DNA from: Macrotis lagotis
Lineage: Eukaryota > Chordata > Mammalia > Peramelemorphia > Peramelidae
DNA length: 64,000 nucleotides
Assembly: GCF_037893015.1 (NCBI RefSeq)
Contig: NC_133661.1
Coordinates: 188,858,991 to 188,922,990 of the forward strand
Reading direction: 5' to 3'
Both the position numbers and the translations under genes were made by a program. The notes below the pieces were generated by a model that saw only the letters and a list, made by a program, of their open reading frames with translations, was not told the DNA's origin and searched no databases. Shown piece after piece: positions 47,250 to 58,199 of the stretch. The number at the start of each line of letters is the position of its first letter. Within the stretch, counting starts at the first letter, position 1.

Positions 47250-48567
47250 AAAAAATAGAATTTGGCAAGGGAAAGATGGTGACTCCATAAGATAACAAGA
47301 AACAGTAAAACCAAATCAAAAGAGAAAAATTTCAAGAAAATGTGAAATATATCATTCATAAAAAGCTTACCTGTAAAATTGTTTGAGGAGAAATAATTTG
47401 CTATTTGTTAGGCTACTTGAAAGGCATAATAAAAAAGAGCCTACACATCATATAATAAGAAATTATTAAATAAAACTGCCTGTTATTCTATAACCAGAGG
47501 GTAAACTACATATAGAAAGCATTCACTGATCACCTCCTGATTCCAAAATGAATACTGTTGTAACCAAAACTCACTTGTCAAGGAGAGAATATTACATGAG
47601 GTCACAAAGAAATAATTCAATATTATGCAGGCATAATCAGAATTACACAAGATTTAGTATCTTCCACTTTATAGGAGTGGAGGTTCTGGCATGTGATATT
47701 TTGGAAGGAAAAGGAGCAAGGTGTACAATTAAGAATTACTTTCCTACAAAACATAGTATGTCTTGTGGGAGGGGCAGGGAATGAATATTCAATGAAATAG
47801 AAATCTTTCAAGCAATGCTGGTTAAAAATAAACAGAACTGAGTAGAAAATATGACTTTCAAATATCAGATCCAAGAGAAGCATAAAAAGGAAAACAGAAA
47901 AGAGATAGCTTTAAATATATTTAAATTGTTTGCATCCCTATATCGAAAAATGATTCATGTAACTCCTTAGAAGTTTATCATTATTATAGAAGATGGAGTT
48001 TATACAGACAGAGGGCCTAAGAATAAGTTGGTTATATTGGGATCACAGAACAAAACAGGGTGTGGGAAAGAGGGATGTCTTAGAAGAAGACCAAAGGCAG
48101 AAAGATCCTAGGAGAGATTTTATCACAGAAAAGAGATAGAGAAAAGAGGAACTTTTATTTTGGAGGGGAAAATTGGGGAGGAAGAGGCAATGTTTGTATG
48201 TTATTATCAGCACAATTGATTCAAATAGAAAAGAATACACACATGCACACATACACAGAGCAGGGTATGGGAATCCATTCTATCTTATAGTGAAATAAGA
48301 GGGGAAGCTAATCAGATATATTGGGAGATGATAAAGGTGAGAATAGATTAAGAAAGACACTGCAGAAGTAAATAGACTTTTGAAATGAGACGATATTGAT
48401 ACTGAGTGAAGAGAGAAGAAAGAGAGTAGTATACACATCAACGCTGGGAGATGAACAACTTTCATGGAGGCAATTCCTCTCAGAAATCCAGAGAGTTAGG
48501 ACAACTGTATTTGAGTGGCTATTATCACCATCCAGAGGAAGAAAAATAAAACGATACAAAACACACA

Positions 48568-48622
48568 CTCACAGACACAGACACAGACACACAGACACAC
48601 ACACACATACACACACACACAC
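48568..48622. repeat. (CA)n compound microsatellite
   Basis: CA dinucleotides with interspersed CAGA units between the L1 spacer and an inserted L1 tail. Confidence 0.92.
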
Positions 48623-48639
48623 CTAAATCTTATGAAAAT

Positions 48640-48870
48640 TTTATTAAAATATATTTTATATATCACTTTCTCTTAATTCTATTTCCTCATCCCAAAAATT
48701 ACTAACTTGTAAACATGTTCATTAAAATATGTATGTAAAATAATAACCTTACTGTTCCTTACTGAGGGGAGGGGGTGGGAAAGGAAGGTTGAAAGGAAAT
48801 TTTGTAACTTGAAAATATGCATACGGATGAAAATAGATAAATTTTAAAAATTATATATTATAAAAGAAAA
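48640..48870 (+). mobile_element. 5'-truncated L1-A tail inserted in the old L1
   Basis: aattactaacttgtaaacat, gttcattaaaatatgtatgt, gaggggagggggtgggaaag, gaaattttgtaacttgaaaa match the complement of the family A 3'UTR at 35905-36130 point by point. It separates the old L1 spacer from its ORF2 start. Confidence 0.78.
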
Positions 48871-49164
48871 AACTGAGAATAAAAACATAGAAGGATGAAC
48901 AGATTGGAGATAAATACACAATAATCATAACTATGAATGAGAAGGAGATTAATCCATAAAATAAAAGCAGATGTTAAAATAGATTAGAGAACAGACCAAG
49001 TGGTATATACAAGAAATGCACTTGAAATAGAAAGACACGCTTCAAATTAAGATAAAGAGCTGGAGCAGAATGTCATGCATCTCTGCTGAAATAAAAAAAA
49101 ATATACTTAACAATCATGATCTCAGACAAAGAAGAAGTAAAAATAAAATAAAATTTTAAAAAGT

Positions 49165-52100
49165 TCTTCATGGTGGGATTTTTTCCTAGGTTACATATAG
49201 AGATAAATTTCTACATTCTTTTTTTTATAAAATTTTCTCTCTTCCTTCTCCTTTCCCAGGACAAGAAGCAATCCAATAGGTTATACATGCACAATAATTT
49301 TAAACATATTTTCATATTTTTGTGTTATGAAAGAATTAGAACAAAAGGTAAAAGTCATGGGAAAGAAAAAGCAAAACAATCAGTTTTAAAAACTGGAAAT
49401 AGTATGCATTCTCTGCATTCTGACTCCTTCGTTCTTTTCTCTGAATGTGGATAGCATTTCCTTCACAAATATTTTAGAATTGTCTTTGATCACTATATTT
49501 CAGAGAAGTGCTAAGTGTATCATAACTGATCATTATATAATATTGCTGCTATGTGTGAGATGTTCTTCTGATTCTTTTCATGCCACTCAGAATCAGTTCA
49601 TGTAAGTCTCTCCTGATTTTTCTGAAATACAATTAACTGTTTATGATTTTTTAAATAATTATAATATTCCATCATACTCAAATACAACAACTTTTTCAAC
49701 CATTCCTCAGTTGATAAACATTTCCTCAATTTCCAGTTCTTTACTACAACAATAAGAGCAGCTAGAAATGTTTTTGTATTTTTCATGATCCCTTTGGGAA
49801 GCAGAACAAGTAGTGTCATTGCTGAATCAAAGGGTATGCACAGTTTCATAGCCCTTTTGACATTGTGTTTATCGATATACTTTTTTTCTTTAAGTTCTAT
49901 TTTGACTGTGTGTCATAAATGTTGGCATGTTGTCTTATTGTTATCATACACTTAACATGTTTTTAGTTTATAATTCATTTTAATTTTTTTCTATGGTCCT
50001 TTATTGAATGTATTCAAATTGTATTATAATCTAAACAGAATGCAATTAATCTTTCGGCTCTTCTGCATTTGATTCTAAGATTTTCATGACCTAATCCATC
50101 ATGGACTTCTGTGCAGGTGCCATATACTGCTAAAATTTTATAAGATGTATTCCTTTCTATTCTTTTTTCTCCAAATGTTTGTTCTATCTTATTTTTTAAA
50201 AATCCTTTCCATCTCTATAATTTTTTCACTTATTGTCCGATTATATTTATTTAATCCCCACTAGTATAAATTTATTGTCTATTTCCTCTTGTAGTTGATT
50301 TAATATTTTCTTTAAAAATCTGGATGTTAAACCATTTGGTGTATATATGTTTATTAATGATATTACTTCATTATCTTTAATACATTTTAGCAAAATAAAG
50401 CTTCCCTGTTTATCTCATTTCATTAAATTTATTTTTGGTTTTGTTTTTTTTCCTAACCTCTTGATCACTATCCATGCTTTTTTTTAACCTTAACAGAAGC
50501 ATAATACATTTTCCTCTATCCCCTTATTTTTATTCTCTAAGTCCCTGTTTCAAGTATTTCTTTGGAATAACATATTGCTGTATCCTAATTTCTAACCTAT
50601 TCTCTTATCTGCTTCTGCTTTATGGGTAAGTTCCCCACATCACATTCACAGTTATAATTATTGTGCACTTCCTTCTGTCCTATTTTTTCTTATTCACACT
50701 TATCTTTCTTTTTATACTTTTCCTCCTCAAAAGTCTGTGTTTCTTCCGATCACTACCTCCTTCCATCTATTCTCTTTTCTACCAGACACTTCCTCCTCAT
50801 TTATTCTTTTCCAGTTTTACTTCCCTGTAGAATAAATAATTTATACACAAAATGAATTATGCATATTGTTTCCCATTGAAACAATTCTGATGAGAATTCA
50901 CCACTATCCCACATTTTCTCCTGCACACTAAAGTTCCTTTCTTGGATATGAGAAAATTTTCCCTGATCTTTTCCTCAGTCCTTCTCCAATCCTCTAATTT
51001 AATATCTCATCCTCTGTGTATAATAACTTCTCTAAGAATAAGTTTTTTATTTCTTTAAAAATCCATATTCCCCAAGATTAAACTTAATTTAGTGTGTTGG
51101 GTTATTCTTTTATAAGAAAGATTTTATCTATTTTAGTTTTAAAATTATGACCCTATTCTTGGTTCCCCCCCCCCCCCAGAGAAGGTGATCTTTTAGTCTT
51201 TACATTGTTTCCATGGTATACATTGATCCAAGTTGATTGCGATGAGAGAGAAATCATATCCTTAAGGAAGAAAAATAAAGTGTGAGACAGCAAAATTACA
51301 TGATAAGATAATGTATTTTTCTAAATTGAAGTCTTTGATCTTTGTTCAAATTCCACAATTCTTTCTCTGGAAACAGATGGTATTCTCCATTCTCCATTGC
51401 AGGTAGTCCAAAATTGTCCTTGGTTGTTGCACTGATGGAATGAGCAAGTCCATCAAGTTTGATCATCATCCCCATATTGCTATTAGGTTTCACAATGTTC
51501 TTCTGGTTCTACTCACCGCACTCAGCATCAGTTCATGCAAATCCCTCCAGGTGTCCCTGAATTCCCATCCCTCCTGGTTTCTAATAGAACAATAATGTTC
51601 CATGACATACATATATCACAGTGTGTTAAGCCATTCCCCAATTAATGGACATTTACTTAATTTCCAATTCTTTGCCACCACAAACAGGGCTGCTATGAAT
51701 ATTTTTGTACAAGTGATATTTTCACCCTTTTTCTTCAGGATATAGACACAATAGTGGTATTGCTGCCTCAAAGAGTATGTACATTTTTGTTAGCCTTTGG
51801 ATATAATTCCAAATTTCTCTCAAGAAAAGTTGAATGTGTTGACAGCTCCACCAACAATAAATTAGTGTCCCTGATTTCCCACATCCCTTCCAACATTGAT
51901 CTTTGTCCTTTCTGGTCTGAGAGTCGTGAGGTGTTACCTTAGAGATACTTTCATTTGCATTTCTCTAATAAGTAGTGATTTAGAGGAATTTTTCATATCG
52001 CTATGAATCACTTTGATTTTCTCATCTGTAAGTTGCCATTGCATATTCTTTAACCATTTGTCAATTTGGGGAATGGCTTGTTTTTTGGAAAATTTGACTC

Positions 52101-52556
52101 AGTTCTCTGTATATTATGTTAGTTAATTCTTGGATAGAATGCAGCTCCTTTTTTCCCATAATATAAGTTAAGCCTTCTACTTCTCTTTCATGAAAGTTGC
52201 TAAATATGTGTGATTCTGACTGTGTCTCCTTAATACTAAGTTGTTTCTTTTTTACTATTTCTAATACTTTCTCCTTGAACTCGGGATTTTGCAATTTGGT
52301 TATATCAGTCCTGGGAACTTTCATTTGGAATCTCTTTCAGGAATGTTTTCAGTGAATGCTTTCCATTTCTAGAATATATTGTGATTCTAGGTATCAATAA
52401 AGTTTTCCTTAATAATTTCTTGAAAAGTGATTTCTAGGTTCTTTTTTTTATTATGACTTTCATATGGTCCAACAATTAATACGTTATCTCTCCTCCATTG
52501 GTTGTCAAATTGGTAGTTTTATCAATGAAATTTTTCACATTTTCTTCAAAGTTTTA
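49165..52556 (-). mobile_element. L1 (older family), internally deleted and interrupted
   Basis: 3'UTR and ORF2 C-terminal sequence run from 49165 to about 49860 (complement of tcagttgataaacatttcct, gggaagcagaacaagtagtg). A jump at about 49865 goes straight to upstream ORF2 sequence (tctatttcctcttgtagttg, 50280; spacer near 50700-50900), so about 2.4 kb of RT sequence is missing. ORF1 sequence is split by another L1 (51110-52117) and resumes to about 52556. Dead. Confidence 0.72.
51110..52117 (-). mobile_element. 5'-truncated L1, family B
   Basis: Starts at the left with the 3'UTR (complement), including a 13-C run at 51165-51177, then tttacattgtttccatggta, tcatatccttaaggaagaaa, gttgttgcactgatggaatg, and ends in ORF2 C-terminal sequence. 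Likely target-site copies ttgggttattctt (51097-51109) and ttagttaattctt (52119-52131) match at 10 of 13 bases. The flanking ORF1 sequence of the older L1 is continuous once this block is removed. Confidence 0.8.
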
Positions 52557-53842
52557 GAAAAATTTTATTTATTTTGAGTTTTAAAGTTTTCCCTCATTCT
52601 TGATTCCCTCCCCCACCTCCACAAAGTAAGTCTTTACATTGTTTGCTTAGTATACAATGATCTTAGTTGAATGTGAGGAGAAAGAAATCATACCCTTACG
52701 GAAGGAAAATGAAGCATAAGAAATAGCAAAATTGCATAATAAGGTAATAATTTTTTTATCTAAATTGAAAATAATAGTCTTCAGTCTTTGTTCAAACTCC
52801 ATAATTGTTCCTCTGGATACAAATGGTATTCTCCATTGCAGATAATCCAAAATTGTCCCTGGTTGTTGCACTGATGGAATGTGCAAGTCCATCAGGGTTG
52901 ATCATCACCCCTGTGTTAGGGTATACAATGTTCTTCTGGTTCTGCTCATTTTGCTCAGCATCACTTCATGCACATCCCTCCAGGCTTCCCTGAATTCCCA
53001 ACCCTCCTGGTTTTTAATAGAACAACAGTGTACCATGATATGCAGATACCACAGTTTGTTAAGCCATTCCACAATTGAAGAACATTTACTTAATTTCCAA
53101 TTCTTTACCACCACAAACGGGGCTGCTATGAATATTTTCATATTTTTTAACCTTTTCATAATCTCTTCAGGGTATAGAACCAGTAGTTCTATTTCTGGAT
53201 CAAAGGACATGCACATTTTTGTTGCCCTTCGGCATAATGACAAATTACTCTCCAGAAAGTTTGGATGAGTTCACAGCTCCATCAACAACTTAGTGTCCCA
53301 GATTTCCCACATCCCTTCCAACATTGATCATTGTCCTTTCTGGTCATGTTGGTCATTCTGAGAGGTGCAGTGTGGTACCTCAGAAGTACTTTAATTTGCA
53401 TTTCTATAATGAGTAATGAATTAGAGCAAATTTTCATATGATTATGGATCACTTTGATTTCCTCATCTGTAAACTGACTATGTATATCCTTTGACCATTT
53501 TTCAACTGGGGAATGGCTTGGTTTTTTTTAAGAATTTTGACTCATTTCTCTGTACTAGAAATGAGTGCTTTGTCAGAAATTTTAGTGGTAAAGATTATGT
53601 CCCAGTTTACTACATTTCATTTCATTTGATCGTTGTTATTTACTTTCTTTTTACTTTCTTTTTTTATTAATTTAATATTTATTCTCATTTTGTACAATGT
53701 TTTTATAACATTAATGAAATATTCTTGTTTAAGAGTAAATGAAACACCCCCTCCCCCCATAAATATAGACTTGCTTGAGCGATAAAGTAAAGGGGATAGA
53801 GAAAAAATTAAAATTAAAAAAAAAATAATAGTAATACTTGTA

Positions 53843-54028
53843 GCAATGGCCAGGTGGCACAATTGATGGAGCACCAGCCCTGGAGCCATGAGCACCCAAG
53901 CCCACATCTGGCCCCATACACCCAACAATCACCCAGCTGTGCGACATGCAAGCCATGCAAACCCCACTGCCCTGCAAAAAACAAAAAAAGAAAAAAGAAA
54001 AAAAAAGAAAAAAAGACCCAAAATAAAA
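53843..54028 (+). mobile_element. SINE, GC-rich subtype, copy 1
   Basis: gccaggtggcacaattgatg, gagcaccagccctggagcca, tgagcacccaagcccacatc, caacaatcacccagctgtgc, cccactgccctgcaaaaaac, then an A/G-rich tail. Imperfect AT-rich target copies may lie at about 53824-53842 and 54029-54047. It differs from the WSINE1 copies above by the caacaatcaccc block in place of cttaataattacc. Confidence 0.85.
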
Positions 54029-54046
54029 TAAAATAGTAATAATAGT

Positions 54047-54207
54047 AGGGGTGGCTGGGTGGTGGACAGAGCATTGGCCCTTGAGCCAGGAGCACCCGGG
54101 TCCAAATCCAGCCTCAGACACCCAGTGATCACACTGCTATGTGGCGCCAGGCAAACCACGCAGGCTCATTTGCCCTGCACACCCCCAAAAATAATAAAAA
54201 TAAAAAA
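54047..54207 (+). mobile_element. SINE, GC-rich subtype, copy 2
   Basis: ggggtggctgggtggtggac, agagcattggcccttgagcc, aggagcacccgggtccaaat, cctcagacacccagtgatca, aggctcatttgccctgcaca, then an A-rich tail. It lies directly after copy 1 in the same orientation. Confidence 0.88.
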
Positions 54208-54393
54208 TGTGCTTGAGTCTTTGTTCCAACACCAACAACTCTGTCACATGTGGATCACATTCTTTATGATAAGTCCATGGCAAAAGTTACTTCCATATTT
54301 TTCCACTCTTGCCATTGCTGATCGCAACTCCCTCCTTTTGTATTTCTCTATTACCATGTACTTTCTCTCTCCTTTCACTCTGACTCTGCTGTA

Positions 54394-54542
54394 GGTTACC
54401 TGCATGGTGCAACAGAGAGATTCTCGGCTCTAGAGCCAAGAGGCCCTAAGCCTCCCTACCACTCTTTAGGCCCAGCATCCACGTGGCCCTATGGTCCTGG
54501 ACAGGCCATCCAATCCCAGCCCCTTGCAAGAAGTAAAAAAAG
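54394..54542 (+). mobile_element. SINE, diverged GC-rich copy 3
   Basis: ggttacctgcatggtgcaac, agagagattctcggctctag, agccaagaggccctaagcct, acgtggccctatggtcctgg, ccagccccttgcaagaagta. It keeps the SINE layout (5' caacagagaga, a ggctctagagcc block, a cttgcaag end) but is more diverged than copies 1 and 2. Confidence 0.6.
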
Positions 54543-54936
54543 AAAATGTGTTATATCTGATCACTCCCACCCCATGATCCATCCTCTCCTCCATCACTCA
54601 CATACCTCCCCTTCTGCCTGTCTCCCCACTCCTTCTTACTCCAGATGCCTATACCCCATTGAGTATATATGCTGTTTCCTCTCCTAACCACCTCTGATGA
54701 AAGCAAAGTTTCCCTCATTCCCCCTTGCCTTTCCCCCTTCCACATCACTGCAATAGCTCATTGTAATAAAGAAAAATCTTGTTACATGGAATATCTTGGC
54801 CTATCCCCCCCTCTCCTTTTTCTTTCTCCCATTACATTTCCCTTTTTTCTATTGACTCCATTTTTATAGCATATTTTATCTTTGAATTCAGCTTTCTCCT
54901 GTGCTTCAGCTATAAAAGCTCCCTCTACCTGCTCTA

Positions 54937-56225
54937 TTAACTGAGAAGGTCCATATGAGTATTATCTGTTATTTTTCTATACAGGAAAGCATGCAGCTCA
55001 TCATCATTAAGTCCCTCATATTTTCCCCTTCTCCTCCAATCTCTATTCACCTGAGTCCTGTATTTAAAGATCAAACCTTCTGTACAGCTCTGGCCATTCC
55101 AACAAGAACATTTGAAATTCCCCTGGTTCACTGAAAGTCCATCTTTTTTCTCTGGAGGAGGATATTCATTTTTTGCTGGGTAGTGAATTCTCAGTTGCAT
55201 TCTGAGCTCTTTTGCCTTCCAGTATATAATATTCCAAGCCCTATGAGCTTCCAAAGTAGTTGCTTCTAAGTCCTGTGTGATCCTGACTGCAGCTCCACAA
55301 TATGTGAACTGTGTCCTTCTGGTTGCTTGTAATATTTTCTCTTTGACTTGGGATTTCTGGAACTTGATTATAATATTTCTAGGGGTTGTTTTTTGGGGAT
55401 CTCTTTCTCAGGGGGATCAGTGGATTCTCTCCATTTCTATTTTGCCCTCTGCTTCTAGAATATCAGTAATTTTTTTGAAAATGATGTGAAGGCTCTTTTC
55501 CTGATCATGATTGTTTCAGGTATTCCAATATTTTTTAAATTATCTTTCCTAATTCTGTTTTCCATATAAGTTGTTTTTTCAATGTGATATTTCACATTTT
55601 CTTCAAATTTTTCATTTTTTTTGGTTTGGAGTATTGATTCCTGATTTCTCGTAAATTCATCAATCTCCCTGGGTTCTTTTCTTTGTCTGAACGATTTGTT
55701 CTCCTCAGAGAGTTTTCTTATCTCTTTTTCCATCTGGCCAATTTTGCTTTTTAAAGCATTCTTCTCCTCCATAACTTTTTGAATTGTTTTATCCATTTCA
55801 CCTAATCTGGGTTTTAGCATGCTATTTTCTTCAGCATTTTTTTGGATTTCCTTGACTAGGCTGTTGACTTCATTTTCATGTTTTTCCTGCATTTCTCTCC
55901 TTTCTTTTCCCAGTTTTTCTTCTAATTCCCTCATTTGAGTTTCAGTCTTTTTTGAGTTCTGACATGGCCTGAGCCCAATTTTTGGTTTTCTTGGAGCCTT
56001 TAGATGCAGGAGCTTGTGCTTCCTCATCTTCAGGCTGAGCATTTTGATCCTTCTTGGGCTCATTTGCAAAATATTTCTCAATGGTGTTCCTCTTTTTTCT
56101 CTGCTTGCTCTTTTTCCCAGCCTTAGCCTGGTGTTGGGGTGCTTCCTGAGCTTTTGGGTCACTCCCACAAGGGTCTCAGTATGTGAGGCTGTCTTCCCTC
56201 CTGATCTGTGAATGACCATAAGCAC
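54937..56225 (-). pseudogene. HAL1-like ORF1, two frame breaks
   Basis: The open part at 55455-56225 holds a long coiled coil (KLGKERREMQEKHENEVNSL, then KSKIGQMEKEIRKLSEENKS), a linker (PREIDEFTRNQESILQTKKN) and the RRM entry (FEENVKYHIEKTTYMENRIR). The C-terminal domain is in another frame at 54937-55254 (EAHRAWNIIYWKAKELRMQL, then IHYPAKNEYPPPEKKDGLSV). The Arg/Lys-rich N-terminal 60 or so residues are a shifted reading of a Lys/Glu-rich region. ORF1p would bind and package RNA. It is the best-preserved ORF1 in the window but cannot be made whole in one frame. Confidence 0.85.
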
Positions 56226-57584
56226 TCCCCTCTGCCACGGGGCTGAGATGGGAGGGGCCCTACTGTTCTATGGGGGGCCTCGGCTGCGATCAGGATCTGA
56301 ATGGGGTCAGAGCGTCAGAGTCCTATTCCAGGGACAGAGGACAGATCTCGGCAGTCTCTCTCTTCACTCCCCTCCCTAGGTACAATGGGCTCATGTCCTG
56401 GGGTTCCTGCTTACTGGCTCTGCCTGCTTCTGTTCCTGGATCTGGGCTGCTGAAAGACCATGCCGCTTGCTGTGTGCCCTGAGGGCTGCGCTTCACATAC
56501 TCGCTCAGGCATAGGTCTCCTGCTCTTCTCCCACTTTGTGCCCAGTGCTCCCCTGGGTGTAGCTCAGGAGATTCCCCCGCTGCTCTGTGCCGGCTCCCAG
56601 TACTCTGGGACTGCCTCTGGGAGGCTGAAGTTCTTTCACTCTCACAGGCCACCCCTCTGGCGGGCCGCCCCTCCTACCCCCAGGGAGCAGAGCGTTTCTG
56701 CTCTTTTCCAGGTTACCTTGAGTAGGAGAAGTGCCTCCCTGGGTCTCTCTGTGGGTTCTGCCTCTCGAAAGTTTTTAATTTAATGTAATCAAAGCAATTT
56801 AACTTGTTTTTAATGGTATTCTTCTTCACTTCCTTGGTCATAAACTGCTTCCCTTTCCATAGATCTGACAGGTAAACTATTCCTTGATCTGCTAGTTTGC
56901 TTGTAATATTGTTTTGTTATCTAAATCCTGTATACAATTTGATCTTATTTTGGTATAGGGTGTGAGGTATTGGACTAATCAAAGGTTCTTCCATATTAAA
57001 TTCCAAATTTCCCAGCAGTTTTAATTAAAGAGAGAGAGTTTTTATCCCAATAGCAGGACTGTTTGGGTTTATCAAATAGTAAGTTACTATAATAATTTCC
57101 TGCTATTGCACCTAGACTATTCCACTGATCCACCACTCTATTTCTTAGCCAATACCAGACAGATTTGATGACTGATGCTTTATAATATAATTTTAGATCA
57201 GCTAGAGCTAAGCCACCTTCTTTTGACCTTTTTTTGATTGAATTCCTGGAAATTCTTGATTTTTCATTTTTCCATATGAATTTACTTATAACTTTTTCTA
57301 ACTGATTTAAGTAATGTTTTGGAATTTTGATTGGTAGGGCACTAAACAAGTAGTTTGTTTTGGTAAAATTGTCATTTTTATTATATTAGCTTGACGTTTC
57401 CATGAGCAGTTTGTTTTTGCCCAGATATTTAAATCTGATTTTATTTGTGTAAGAAGTGTTTTGTAATGTATTGAAATAGTTTTTGAGTCTGTCTTGACAG
57501 ATGCCCAGGTATTATATATTTTCTGAGGATACTTTGAATGGGATTTCTCTTTCTTGCTCATTCTGCTAAATCTTGCTAAACCCA

Positions 57585-57830
57585 CATAAATCATCAGCAT
57601 TTCTATATATGAACAACAAAGCCCAAGAACAAGACATAGAAAAATTCAATTTAAATAATTGTAGATAACATTAAGTACTTGGGAATCTACCTCCCAAGAT
57701 GAACCCAGAAAGTGTATGAACACAATTAAAAACTCTCCTCACCCAAAAAACTTCAGATCTAAATAACTGAAAAAAGTCAATTGATCATGATTAGGTGGTA
57801 CTAATATAATAAAAGTGACAATTCTTTTTA
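57585..57830 (+). mobile_element. L1 ORF2 fragment in sense orientation
   Basis: atgaacaacaaagcccaaga (EQQSPRTRHRKIQF-like), gtacttgggaatctacctcc, aaaagtgacaattctt encode the stretch between the RT domain and the NIIKMTILP block. It overlaps the same ORF2 region carried by the L1 to its left over about 240 bp, so it is not the inverted half of a twin-primed insertion. It is probably a separate older copy. Confidence 0.7.
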
Positions 57831-58199
57831 ATTGTTATTAAAGATTTTATTTGAGTTTTACGATTTTCCCCCAATCTTACTTCCCCCCCCCACAGAAAGT
57901 AATTTGTCAGTCTTTACTTTGATTCCATGTTGTACATTGATCCAAACAAAAAGTATAAAAAATAACAAGATCAGATAATAACATATAAGTTTTATTTTTT
58001 CTAAATTAAAGGGAATAGTCCTTGAACTTTCTTTAAATGCCATGGTCCTTTATCTGGATATAAATGGTGTTCTCCACTGCAGACAGGCCAAAATTGTCCC
58101 TGATTGTTCCACTAATGGAATGAGCAAATCCATCAAGGTTGATCATCACCCTCATGTTGATGTTAGGGTGGACAGTGTGTTTCTGGTTCTGCTCATCTC

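Larger units (their letters stand above)
45600..49160 (+). mobile_element. Old L1 (+): ORF1, spacer, ORF2 start; interrupted
   Basis: ORF1-type sequence starts near 45900 (aagctactacaatgtcagga, gaccaagagataaactcaaa, ggagttcctggaagagttag), is cut by the retrocopy at 46292-47249, and resumes with tagaatttggcaagggaaag into RRM/CTD-like sequence (IRITQDLVSSTL-like near 47640). The purine-rich spacer runs to 48567, then a (CA)n tract and an inserted L1 tail. At 48890-49160 ORF2 endonuclease sequence resumes (YIQETHLK-like, then KIKSWSRMSCISAEIKK-like). Diverged and full of stops. Confidence 0.7.
53641..56766 (-). mobile_element. HAL1-like LINE (ORF1 only), near full length
   Basis: Minus-strand order is 5'UTR (56766-56226, GC-rich), ORF1 (56225 to about 54940), a purine-rich spacer and a 3'UTR to about 53641. 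No ORF2. Its 5' end (complement of gttctgcctctc) lines up with that of the unit at 43500 (complement of gctctgcctcc). Three SINEs lie in or beside the 3' region. It interrupts a family B L1. No clear target-site duplication is seen, and about 20 bp of L1 target (cattggttttatctgtgcaa in the sister copy at 58866) is absent. Confidence 0.78.
52557..57570 (-). mobile_element. L1, family B, split by a HAL1-like unit
   Basis: The left part 52557-53640 is the 3'UTR and ORF2 C-terminus; the right part 56767-57570 continues ORF2. The ORF at 56996-57349 reads MFSALPIKIPKHYLNQLEKV, then FIWKNEKSRISRNSIKK, then LKLYYKASVIKSVWYWLRNR, the typical L1 segment after the RT domain. It is 5'-truncated in ORF2 at about 57570. 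Confidence 0.85.

Noticed and set aside
56226-56766. GC-rich patch with open frames on both strands, possible CpG-island promoter
   Set aside because: It occupies the 5'UTR position of a HAL1-like unit and aligns in order with 42790-43500.
57307-57830. Twin-priming inversion joining the minus L1 and the plus L1 fragment
   Set aside because: Both pieces cover the same ~240 bp of ORF2, which is too much overlap for a simple inversion joint; two separate copies fit better.
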